59,368 nt of DNA from an uncultured Treponema sp. (lineage in GTDB: Bacteria > Spirochaetota > Spirochaetia > Treponematales > Treponemataceae). The notes beneath the pieces were generated by a model. The model was not told the DNA's origin and did not search any database. It worked only from the letters and a program-made list of their open reading frames with translations. The position numbers and the translations under genes were made by a program. Location of the stretch: assembly GCA_905372235.1 (NCBI GenBank), contig CAJPOF010000006.1, forward strand, positions 1 to 59,368, written 5' to 3'. Of this stretch, positions 7,462-15,390 are shown piece after piece (the first letter of the stretch is position 1; each line of letters opens with the position of its first letter).

Positions 7462-7701
7462 ATGGACGAATTGTTTGAGAAAATTCAGAAACTCATCGCA
7501 GAAAAGCTTGAGATTGACGCTGGAAAAATCACGTTGGACTCATCTTTCCGTGGGGATCTTGGAGCAGACAGTCTTGATACTTATGAACTTGTCTACGCAA
7601 TCGAGGAAGAACTTGGAGTAAGTATTCCTGACGAGAAGGCAAATGAGTTCGAGACTGTTCGGGACGCTTACGACTTCATCAAGTCAGAGCAAGCTAAATA
7701 A
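7462..7701 (+). CDS. acpP: acyl carrier protein
   Basis: Carries growing acyl chains on 4'-phosphopantetheine during fatty-acid synthesis. The 79-residue acidic helical protein has the attachment serine in GADSLDTYEL (Ser37 by count of the ORF). The usual motif has DSLDTVEL, so Tyr replaces Val here, which is mild. Linked to rpmF, and close to coaD, which supplies its prosthetic-group precursor. A clear terminator follows. Confidence 0.97.
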   Translation: MDELFEKIQKLIAEKLEIDAGKITLDSSFRGDLGADSLDTYELVYAIEEELGVSIPDEKANEFETVRDAYDFIKSEQAK

Positions 7702-7728
7702 TTTTTGGCATATCCGAATCCAATTAAA

Positions 7729-7756
7729 AAACACAAGTCTTTGAAGGCTTGTGTTT
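7729..7756 (+). terminator. rho-independent terminator after acpP
   Basis: AAACACAAG (7729-7737) and CTTGTGTTT (7748-7756) make a perfect 9-base-pair stem with a 10-base loop, running into a T tract to 7760. It ends the rpmF-acpP transcript 28 bases after the stop. Confidence 0.85.
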
Positions 7757-7854
7757 TTTTGTTTTGACCTGATTTTTGTTTCCTTGGCGCGGATTTTTTT
7801 CGAGGACACATTTTTCAGGATTCGGCTTTTCCTGGAGAAGTTCAAGGACATTAC

Positions 7855-8559
7855 ATGAGCGTCAGCCCGGACAGAAAGAAAAAACTTATCGATTTTTGCA
7901 AGAACCTCGGCTTGAAGTTCAGAGATATTGACCTTTTGGACCTTGCGTTCCATCACCGTTCGTGTTCAAACGAGGACATAAATTTCAAGGATTTGAACAA
8001 CGAACGGCTTGAGTTTTTGGGCGATTCCGTGCTGGGGCTTGTGGCGGCGGATTTTCTTTACAACGACATGACAAAAAATTCTGAGGGGGATCTTTCAAAG
8101 ATAAAGTCCGCCGTCGTCTCCGAGGACGCTTTGGCTCCGGTCGCCCTGAAGTTCGGGCTTGACAAAATGCTGGTCCTTGGACACGGGGAGGAGCTTTCCG
8201 GGGGAAGGACAAAGAAAGCGATACTTGCCGACTGCATGGAGGCGGTGATAGGCGCGTATTATGCGGACCAAGGATTTTCCGCCGCACAAAAGTATGTGCT
8301 TTCGTTCATCGTTCCTGAGGTAAGAAAAATCCAGAAGACAGGCGGAAAGGATTACAAAAGCCTTCTTCAGGAAATGTATCAGAAAAAATGCAAGAAATGC
8401 CCGGTCTACAAAACAGTGTCCGTAACAGGACCTGACCACTCAAGGGAGTTCAGGGTTACCGTCCATCTTGGGGAAGTGTCTTACGGGCCTGCGAGCGGAA
8501 AATCAAAAAAAGAGGCGGAACAGCTGGCTGCAAAAGATGCCTACGAAGCATTGACATGA
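7855..8559 (+). CDS. rnc: ribonuclease III
   Basis: Double-strand-specific endoribonuclease for rRNA and mRNA processing. The 234-residue protein has the catalytic signature NERLEFLGDSVLGL (about residues 43-56, with the metal-binding Glu and Asp), a second acidic site around ADCMEAVIGA (about residue 123), and a C-terminal double-stranded-RNA-binding domain from about residue 160. AAGGACATTAC precedes the ATG. Its last codons overlap an ATG of the following cyclase gene. Confidence 0.96.
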   Translation: MSVSPDRKKKLIDFCKNLGLKFRDIDLLDLAFHHRSCSNEDINFKDLNNERLEFLGDSVLGLVAADFLYNDMTKNSEGDLSKIKSAVVSEDALAPVALKFGLDKMLVLGHGEELSGGRTKKAILADCMEAVIGAYYADQGFSAAQKYVLSFIVPEVRKIQKTGGKDYKSLLQEMYQKKCKKCPVYKTVSVTGPDHSREFRVTVHLGEVSYGPASGKSKKEAEQLAAKDAYEALT

Positions 8560-11537
8560 AATTGCAAACCTTTGGAAAAAGGCTCATCTATGCTACAATC
8601 CCTTCCATGAAAAAGAAAGAAATGAAAGCCATATTCGTGCGCAATATGGACTATCTGTTTTGCTCGGTGCTTGTAGTTTTGTTCACGGCATTCGGCTTTT
8701 TTGGAATCTTCAAGAAACTTGACTACCGTTTTTACGACATCCTTCTTTCGCTAAGAAAGCCGCCAGTTCAGTCCGAGCGGATTTTTCACGTCAACATAGA
8801 CAACGAGTCCATAGACGCATTGGGGGAATGGCCGTGGAGCCGCGATATTTATGCGGACCTTCTGATTCAGATGAAGGAACTTGGGGCGGAACGGGCTGTG
8901 TTCGATATAGAATACCTTTCTCCGTCAAAAAAGGGCGTTCCCTCCGACGCAATCCCGAACATCACCTACGCATTCGACGTTCAGGGAAACGACATCGCAG
9001 AAAGCGTCTATCTTTTGGGGGAAAGATTTTCAAGCGGACATATAAGCCCATCGGAAATCCGTAAAGTTACCGACGAACTTGTAAACGATGTCATAAATCC
9101 TTCCATGAGCCAGCTTTACGATTCTGTGATGCAGAACGCCTACCGCGACAACGATGAATATTTTTCCAAGGCAATCCAATTTTTCGGAAACACATGGCTT
9201 ACGGTGAACACGAGGGAAGTAATTTTTTCTCAAACCGAAGAGGACATAAAATACATAGACGAAAGGCTTCTTCTAAAGAACGTCTCGGATTCAAAAAAAC
9301 GCATTCCAAAGGACAACCACTTTACCTCCGTGGACCAGTACATGGGAGAGGCTGCGGGATTTTCTCCTGCGCTTCATACGTTCCTTACGAGAGCGAGGGG
9401 GGTGGGATTCACCAACGTGGTGGTGGATAGCGACGGAGTCAGAAGGCGGGTCGAGCTTCTTTTCGATCACAACGGCAATCATTTAGGTCAGCTTACGTTC
9501 GCCCCGCTTTTGGATTTTCTTGACGTGAGGCAGGTCGAGCGGAAAGGGCGGACTCTGATTCTTAGGGAGGCAAAATACCCTTTCTCCGACGCAAGGGAAG
9601 ATGTAAGGATTCCGTTGGACGAACACGGGCGGATGCTCATAAACTGGCTTCACAAGGATTTCGGGAATTCGTTCAAGCATGAATCGGTCTATTCTTTTCT
9701 GCAGTTGAAATTCCTTGAGGACGACATAAATCAGAATCTGAACAACATAGCGTCTCTTTCGCTGTTGAACGCAGACGGAAGCCCGCTTGAGTATCTTGGA
9801 GAGGCGGAAAACCTGATTTTGACGGGAAACAGAATCGCAGATGAAAAAAATTATATGCTTTCTCTTTGCACAGGATTCGACATTGAAAACCGACCTTTTG
9901 ACGGAATCCCTTATGAGATGTATGAAAAATATTTTGGTCTGAAAAACGATTTTTACGCTTCCGTAAAAAAATATGCTTCCACGGATTTTTTCAAGGAAAT
10001 AGATATGCGCCTTGAAGAACTTAGGCCTGTAGCCGGAAAGGAAACGATAGACGAGTTTAAGGCTTCATTGAAAAACGAATTCGATGTGCTGAAGAACAAC
10101 GTGGATTCTTACATATCAAGTTCAACGGAGCTTGGAAAAAGGCTAAACGAATCCATATGCATAATAGGAAACACAGCCTCAAGCACAACGGATATTGGCG
10201 CGACCCCTTTTGACAGGACTTACTGCAATGTAGGAACACACGCAAACGTTCTGAACACGGTTCTTCAGAAAAATTTCATAAGACCTGTTTCGTGGCATTA
10301 CGGATTTTTAGCCGCGATTTTTATTTCCATAGCGGTGATGTTCGCCTTTCATTCGGGAACTCATGCTGCTCAGAACATAGCGAACGGCTCCGTGCTTTTC
10401 ATTGCCTTGGTCGTCCCTGTTTTTCTGATGGTTTTTGCAGGCTTGTACATTCCGTTTTCGGTATATTTGTTTTTTGTGCTTTCAAACTTTGTGTCCGGAA
10501 TGGCGTTACGGTTCATATTGAGCGCAAAGGAAAAACATTTCATAACTCAGATAGCAGCCTCGTTCGCAAACAAAGATACGGTCGATTCTTTAAGGAAGAA
10601 CCCGGAGGCGTTCAAGACCGACGGGCAGAAAAAGAACATATCCGCCCTGTTCAGCGACATTCAAAAATTTTCCACATTCAGCGAGAACATGGGACTTATC
10701 TACGGAAGCGAAGGTCCGAACAAACTCATCGAGAACCTGAACGCATATCTTGGAGCGATGTCCAACGAAATACTGAAGAACAACGGAACTATCGACAAAT
10801 ACGAAGGGGACGCGATAATCTCGATGTTCGGAGCGCCGGACCCGATGAAGACGCACAACGCCGACCAATGGGCGTTCCTCTGCCTTGCGTCCGCTGTGAA
10901 CATGAAGAAGGTTGAAAAAGAATTCAACGAAAGCCACAAAGAACTTTTCAGAAAATACATTGTGAATGTTCGTGGCGAAAACGGAGAAATTTCTGAAAAA
11001 GAGATTGAACTGAAGCCGTTCCAGACAAGGATAGGAATAAATTCAGGAGAAGCGTTCGTGGGACTCATGGGAAGCAAGACGGAATCCTTCAGCAAACTGA
11101 ACTATACGATGATAGGCGACACTGTAAACCTTGCCGCCCGTCTTGAAGGCGTGAACAAGGCTTACGGGACATGGATAATGTGCTCGGAAGATACGTGGCT
11201 CAGCGCGAACAGAGGCGAAAACGAAGGAAAACTTGTCGCAAAACGCCTTGACAGGGTTCGCGTGGTGGGTAGAGCCACTCCCGTGCAGCTTTACAATGTG
11301 ATCGGATTCAGAAACGAGGTGGATTCGAGTCTTCTTTTGGGCATAGAAAAATTCCACGAGGCGTTGGAACTGTATCTTGCAAGGGATTTTTTGAACGCAA
11401 GAAAACTCTTCGTCGAGGCGGGAAAAATTAATCCTGAAGACGGTGCTTCCGCCGTGTTTGCCGAAAGATGCAGGCTGTATGCGGAAAAAGGCGTTGAAGA
11501 ATCTTGGGACGGAGTCATGAACATGACAAGCAAATGA
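8556..11537 (+). CDS. CHASE2-domain class III adenylate cyclase
   Basis: Membrane-bound cAMP synthase with an extracytoplasmic sensor. One N-terminal span (about residues 32-52) leads to a long CHASE2 domain (about 60-560), then about three spans (570-650) and a C-terminal class III cyclase domain. Catalytic parts are all visible: metal-binding Asp in LFSDIQKFS, Lys and Asp in DKYEGDAIISMFG, and Asp, Asn and Arg in MIGDTVNLAARLE. The Lys-Asp purine pair points to ATP rather than GTP. The start is uncertain: ATG 8556 overlaps the rnc stop (ATGA), while ATGs at 8607 and 8622 are also possible, and TTGGAA-N16-TACAAT lies before 8607. The signal sensed is unknown. Confidence 0.88.
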   Translation: MKLQTFGKRLIYATIPSMKKKEMKAIFVRNMDYLFCSVLVVLFTAFGFFGIFKKLDYRFYDILLSLRKPPVQSERIFHVNIDNESIDALGEWPWSRDIYADLLIQMKELGAERAVFDIEYLSPSKKGVPSDAIPNITYAFDVQGNDIAESVYLLGERFSSGHISPSEIRKVTDELVNDVINPSMSQLYDSVMQNAYRDNDEYFSKAIQFFGNTWLTVNTREVIFSQTEEDIKYIDERLLLKNVSDSKKRIPKDNHFTSVDQYMGEAAGFSPALHTFLTRARGVGFTNVVVDSDGVRRRVELLFDHNGNHLGQLTFAPLLDFLDVRQVERKGRTLILREAKYPFSDAREDVRIPLDEHGRMLINWLHKDFGNSFKHESVYSFLQLKFLEDDINQNLNNIASLSLLNADGSPLEYLGEAENLILTGNRIADEKNYMLSLCTGFDIENRPFDGIPYEMYEKYFGLKNDFYASVKKYASTDFFKEIDMRLEELRPVAGKETIDEFKASLKNEFDVLKNNVDSYISSSTELGKRLNESICIIGNTASSTTDIGATPFDRTYCNVGTHANVLNTVLQKNFIRPVSWHYGFLAAIFISIAVMFAFHSGTHAAQNIANGSVLFIALVVPVFLMVFAGLYIPFSVYLFFVLSNFVSGMALRFILSAKEKHFITQIAASFANKDTVDSLRKNPEAFKTDGQKKNISALFSDIQKFSTFSENMGLIYGSEGPNKLIENLNAYLGAMSNEILKNNGTIDKYEGDAIISMFGAPDPMKTHNADQWAFLCLASAVNMKKVEKEFNESHKELFRKYIVNVRGENGEISEKEIELKPFQTRIGINSGEAFVGLMGSKTESFSKLNYTMIGDTVNLAARLEGVNKAYGTWIMCSEDTWLSANRGENEGKLVAKRLDRVRVVGRATPVQLYNVIGFRNEVDSSLLLGIEKFHEALELYLARDFLNARKLFVEAGKINPEDGASAVFAERCRLYAEKGVEESWDGVMNMTSK

Positions 11538-11596
11538 CGGCATTTCCGTCTACCGTTTTATGCGAATTTCCTTTTCGGTTTTGTGGAAAAACAAAA

Positions 11597-11627
11597 AAGC
11601 CCGGAAACTTAAAAATGTTTCGGGCTT
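11597..11627 (-). terminator. terminator between convergent cyclase and permease genes
   Basis: The 12-base arm 11597-11608 pairs with 11617-11627 (one bulged G) around an A/T loop. On the minus strand a T-rich run follows, so it ends the permease transcript 10 bases after its stop. It may also stop the cyclase transcript from the other side. Confidence 0.75.
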
Positions 11628-11637
11628 AAACATTTTC

Positions 11638-12852
11638 CTAGAAAAGCATTATTATTATCTTTGCCGCAAGGACCACGGAAACAAGCGCAAACGGATACGT
11701 CGCAGCATATGCCGCCGATACTTCGTCCGTTTTTGCCGTCGCTATGAGCGTTCCCAATGCAGGTGTGGAGGTCATTCCTCCTGTGATTGAGCCGAGGTTG
11801 TTCAATATGCTGAGTTTGAACACGTATTTTGCAAGCAGGAAGCCTACAATCATAGGAACGGATGTCATTATTGCGCCATAGATGAAATATGACCAGTGGA
11901 ATTTTTCTATGAAATTCACGCCTCCGGGAACTCCCGCACCTATGAGAAAAAGGACAAGTCCCAGTTCCCTCATGAAGTTCAGCGTCTCTTTTTTTATCCT
12001 GCAGTCTATCTTTCCAAGATGCGCAAAATGTCCGACTATCAGGCCTCCGATAAGACAGCCGCCTGAGTTTCCGAGCGAGAAATTTATTCCCGGAATTCTC
12101 AGCGCACCTATCAGGCATCCCAACGCTACGGCAAGGAAGAACGGGAAAAATCCGAATGGGTCAAGAGCGGAAAGTCTTCCCCTTTGCTCAGGAATTTTTA
12201 CTGTGTTTGCCGCATGAAAATTGGCGACTTCGTTTTCCATGTTCACTTTTAGAATTTTTGGAACTAACTGTACAAAAAGGACAACCCCAAGGACTCCATA
12301 AAGATATGCTATTCCGTAGCCGGCGGTTACGTCCTCTTCTATAGCCGAGGCGACCTCTTTTCCTGCGCTGAAGCCAGGAGTTGATGTAAGTCCTCCGGTA
12401 AGAAGTCCGACAGCCATTGAGGATGACATATCCTTGTCAAGGACCGTAAGAAGGATTGCGGTTCCGGCTCCGATGGCGATTATTATAACGCCTAAAAGGA
12501 TATAGGAGATTGTCGCTCTGTTGAAGGAGCGGAAAAATTTAGGTCCTGCGATCAGTCCCACCGCTGTCACGAAAAGCGCCGTTCCTATGTTTGAGACAAT
12601 TCCGAAATTTCCTTTTATCTTTGCAGACCACAGCACGATTTCTTTTGCGCCGTCTGCGATTCCCATTGAAAAAGACGGCACAAAATTGATGAACACACCC
12701 CATAAAAGAGCCACAAGAAGGACACCTGCGGTTCCAAGTTCTATGCCCTTTATCTTTATGGCACCTATAAGATAGCCAAACGCCCCGATCGCAAACACTA
12801 TAAAAATGAACGACAGGGCAGAATACAATACCCCGGCTAGATAAGATGTCAT
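11638..12852 (-). CDS. AAEx-family (AspT/YidE) permease, probable succinate exporter
   Basis: A 404-residue integral membrane protein built of two similar halves. Each half carries the same motif, GGLTSTP at 153-159 and GGMTSTP at 358-364, the duplicated signature of the aspartate:alanine exchanger family. There are about ten hydrophobic spans, and no TrkA-C domain lies between the halves, unlike E. coli YidE/YbjL. The family includes AspT and the succinate exporter SucE of corynebacteria (established knowledge). Its place next to frdAB in a succinate-forming block makes dicarboxylate export the best guess, but the substrate is not proven by sequence. AGAGG precedes the ATG, and it has its own promoter. 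Confidence 0.78.
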   Translation of the reverse strand: MTSYLAGVLYSALSFIFIVFAIGAFGYLIGAIKIKGIELGTAGVLLVALLWGVFINFVPSFSMGIADGAKEIVLWSAKIKGNFGIVSNIGTALFVTAVGLIAGPKFFRSFNRATISYILLGVIIIAIGAGTAILLTVLDKDMSSSMAVGLLTGGLTSTPGFSAGKEVASAIEEDVTAGYGIAYLYGVLGVVLFVQLVPKILKVNMENEVANFHAANTVKIPEQRGRLSALDPFGFFPFFLAVALGCLIGALRIPGINFSLGNSGGCLIGGLIVGHFAHLGKIDCRIKKETLNFMRELGLVLFLIGAGVPGGVNFIEKFHWSYFIYGAIMTSVPMIVGFLLAKYVFKLSILNNLGSITGGMTSTPALGTLIATAKTDEVSAAYAATYPFALVSVVLAAKIIIMLF

Positions 12853-12884
12853 CCGTTTACCTCTTAAAAATCGATATGTCCGTC

Positions 12885-12913
12885 ATTATATGGATATGCC
12901 GAAAGTTTATCAA
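12885..12913 (-). promoter_or_regulatory. promoter of the permease gene
   Basis: On the minus strand TTGATA (12908-12913) is 17 bases from a perfect TATAAT (12885-12890), about 33 bases before the permease ATG. The exporter can therefore be expressed apart from frdBA. Confidence 0.7.
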
Positions 12914-12934
12914 CAATAAATGCTTTATAAAAAT

Positions 12935-14578
12935 CTATCGGCTCGCTCCCGGAATTTTCTTTTCGAATTCCGGATTTCCATGCGTGTAGCGGGGAAGAAG
13001 CATAGGCGAAATATCGTCGGTGTCGATTCCGGCGTCGGCTCGTTCCTTTTCGAAGGCTTTTACGTGGTCAAGGTTCATTTTTGACGTTTCTGAAAGTTCA
13101 ATGTCCTTGAACATTTTTCCCGCTTCTATTCCTGCCTCCCTTCCGAACACGACGACATCAAGAAGGGAATTTCCCATCAGTCTGTTAGTTCCGTGAACTC
13201 CGCCTGAAGCCTCACCTGCCACAAGAAGGTTTTTTATGTTCGTGTGGCAGGTCTCATTTATTTCTACGCCACCGTTCTGGTAGTGGAGCGTAGGGTAGAC
13301 GAGTATAGGCTCTTTTCTTATGTCGATTCCGTATTTTATGAACATATTGTACATTGCGGGAATGGATTTTAGTATCGTCCCTTCGCCGTGTATCATCTCA
13401 ATCATAGGAGTGTCCAGCCAAACTGCATCCTGAACGTCGTTTTTGACACCTCTGCCTTCCTTTACCTCTCTGATTATGCCGGATGCGTTCACGTCTCGCG
13501 TCTCCAGAGGATGAATGTAGACCTCTCCGTTCTTGTTGATGAGTTTTGCTCCTAGCGAACGGACTTTTTCAGTTACAAGTTTACCTAGAATCTGGCTTGG
13601 ATATGCCGCGCCGGTAGGATGGTACTGAAGCGAATCTTGATACAAAAGTTTCGCACCTGCCCTGTAAGCCATCACAAGACCGTCTGCGGTCGCTCCGTAG
13701 TGGTTCGAGGTAGGAAAACCTTGATAATGCATCCTTCCAGCTCCACCAGTAGCTATTATGACGACCTTCGCCTTTGCGATGTAAAGTTCGCCCGTCTCCA
13801 TGTTGATGAGGACAGCTCCGCAAGCCTCTCCTTTGTCGTTCTTTATAAGTTCTATTGCCGAAGTAAAGTCTACTATTGTTATTTTTTCGGCACGATTTTG
13901 GGTCTCGTCTCTGAGGGTGCGCATTATTTCTGCGCCGGAATAGTCCTTGCAGGCGTGCATTCTTTTTCGGCTTGTTCCGCCGCCATGGGTAGTGACCATT
14001 GTTCCGTCTTCTGTCTTGTCAAATTCCACGCCAAGGTCGTTCAGCCACTTTATTACAGGCGGCGCTTTTGACACAAGAGTTGCGACAAGTTCGGGCTTTC
14101 CGTCGAAATGTCCGCCGCCGAACGCATCGAGGTAATGCTGCGCAGGAGAATCGTTTGCCTTGTCCGCGGCTTGGATTCCGCCTTCCGCCATCATCGTGTT
14201 TGCGTCTCCGACCCTAAGTTTAGTCACCAGAAGAACACTGGCTCCTGCCTCACTTGCCATTATGGCGGCGGACGTTCCGGCTCCTCCGCCTCCGATTACA
14301 AGAACATCGGCTTCGTAGTCGACGTGGTTCAAATCTATATGTTCGGGCGAAATTCTTGGTTTTGCCTGAAGCATTTTCAAAAGTTCGATAGGCGCTTTTT
14401 CGCCCTTGTTCGGACCGATTTTCAGTTCCTCGAACTGACTTTTTATTCTGTCAGGATGAAAAGCCAAGAGCAGTTCGTCTTTTTCTTCGGCGGTAAGACG
14501 CGCATGCTCAAACTTGAGGTTTTCCTCACGCCTTTCTGTTACAATTTTTGCTTCCTCGTCAAGATAATTTCCATACAT
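12935..14578 (-). CDS. frdA: fumarate reductase flavoprotein subunit, soluble type
   Basis: Catalytic FAD subunit reducing fumarate to succinate. The ATG at 14578 (MYGNYLDEEAK) is chosen for its GGAGGAAAC Shine-Dalgarno; it gives 547 residues. The FAD-binding GGGGAG is at residues 96-101, so there is an extra N-terminal segment of about 90 residues. Active-site blocks of the FrdA/SdhA family are present: HPTGAAYPSQ, LHYQNGGVEI and GVHGTNRLMGNSLLDVVVFG. At the place of the covalent-FAD histidine (E. coli RSHTVAAEGG) it reads DANTMMAEGG, an Asn, so FAD should be non-covalent. No membrane anchor gene follows. NadB is less likely, given the FrdB partner upstream. Confidence 0.88.
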   Translation of the reverse strand: MYGNYLDEEAKIVTERREENLKFEHARLTAEEKDELLLAFHPDRIKSQFEELKIGPNKGEKAPIELLKMLQAKPRISPEHIDLNHVDYEADVLVIGGGGAGTSAAIMASEAGASVLLVTKLRVGDANTMMAEGGIQAADKANDSPAQHYLDAFGGGHFDGKPELVATLVSKAPPVIKWLNDLGVEFDKTEDGTMVTTHGGGTSRKRMHACKDYSGAEIMRTLRDETQNRAEKITIVDFTSAIELIKNDKGEACGAVLINMETGELYIAKAKVVIIATGGAGRMHYQGFPTSNHYGATADGLVMAYRAGAKLLYQDSLQYHPTGAAYPSQILGKLVTEKVRSLGAKLINKNGEVYIHPLETRDVNASGIIREVKEGRGVKNDVQDAVWLDTPMIEMIHGEGTILKSIPAMYNMFIKYGIDIRKEPILVYPTLHYQNGGVEINETCHTNIKNLLVAGEASGGVHGTNRLMGNSLLDVVVFGREAGIEAGKMFKDIELSETSKMNLDHVKAFEKERADAGIDTDDISPMLLPRYTHGNPEFEKKIPGASR

Positions 14579-14595
14579 AGTCCGTTTCCTCCGCC

Positions 14596-15279
14596 TTATT
14601 TCTCGATTTCTCTGGTGTTGTAAAGATTCTTGATTTCTGCCAAAGGTTTTTCCATCATCTCCTTGAGGGCAATCTCGCATTTTCCTTCGTAGATTTCGTT
14701 CACCCTGTCCAAAAGGTGCTGGCTCTTGGGCTGGATGTATTTACCGTTCAGCCTTCTTGAAAGCTCAGCCACCTGAGGATGGCTTATTCCTGCAGGACAT
14801 CTGGATGAACAGCATCCGCACATTATGCAGTCGAACGAAAGGTCTGCGCATTTTGAAAAATCTCCACGCTGGGCGTATGCGATGTATTGCATTGTCTTGA
14901 GATCCTGCGGACATGCCCTTGTGCAGGCGTTGCATCCTACGCATGAATATATCTCAGGATAGAGCTGCATCATCACCGACTGTTCAGGCTTGACTTTGTT
15001 TATGTCGTAGAGCTGCTTTACAAGCGGAAAGAACGGAAGGGTCGCTATATACATTCCGTCAATCACTTTTTGGGAGCAGGCAAGGCATGTCTTCAGTTGG
15101 TTTTCGCCCTTTACCCTATAGATTGTGGCGCATGCTCCGCAAAAGCCGTTCCTGCAGCCGCAACCTCGTTTCAGTTGGTAGCCAGCGTACTCCATGGCAT
15201 TCATAACAGTAAGTTCTGCAGGCACCTGATATTTTTTGCCGAACAGATATATTGTGGCAATCTTTTTTGTTTCTGTCAT
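14596..15279 (-). CDS. frdB: fumarate reductase iron-sulfur subunit (FrdB/HdrC-like)
   Basis: Electron-transfer subunit for FrdA, 227 residues, 17 bases upstream of it. The N-terminal half is a plant-type ferredoxin with a [2Fe-2S] site (Cys42, Cys47, Cys50, Cys65). The C-terminal half has two complete [4Fe-4S] motifs (Cys113/116/119/123 and Cys151/154/157/161). Ordinary FrdB/SdhB has one [4Fe-4S] and one [3Fe-4S], so the second site here looks more like HdrC or TfrB. No CCG domain is present, unlike TfrB of methanogens. It should hand electrons from the Flx-Hdr proteins encoded upstream to FrdA. Confidence 0.85.
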   Translation of the reverse strand: MTETKKIATIYLFGKKYQVPAELTVMNAMEYAGYQLKRGCGCRNGFCGACATIYRVKGENQLKTCLACSQKVIDGMYIATLPFFPLVKQLYDINKVKPEQSVMMQLYPEIYSCVGCNACTRACPQDLKTMQYIAYAQRGDFSKCADLSFDCIMCGCCSSRCPAGISHPQVAELSRRLNGKYIQPKSQHLLDRVNEIYEGKCEIALKEMMEKPLAEIKNLYNTREIEK

Positions 15280-15331
15280 AGTTCATATTCTCCTAGGTGC
15301 GACTGGGATGCGCGCCGAAATTGATTCTTGA

Positions 15332-15364
15332 ATCTTGCGGACTTCCTTCGGAAAGTCGCAAGAT
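15332..15364 (-). other. stem-loop between flxA and frdB
   Basis: ATCTTGC (15332-15338) pairs with GCAAGAT (15358-15364), then GACTT (15340-15344) with AAGTC (15353-15357), with one bulged base and a short top: about 12 base pairs in all. It is not followed by a T tract, so an RNA stabiliser or processing site is more likely than a terminator. It sits in the 111-base gap between flxA and frdB, the only long gap inside the hdr-flx-frd run. Confidence 0.6.
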
Positions 15365-15390
15365 ATCGATAAAAATCTAGAGAGAATCCG

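Noticed and set aside
12935..14578. L-aspartate oxidase (NadB) as alternative for FrdA
   Set aside because: NadB shares the fold and lacks covalent FAD too, but a dedicated iron-sulfur subunit directly upstream, the hdr/flx context and fumC/mdh nearby fit fumarate reductase. No nadA or nadC is present.
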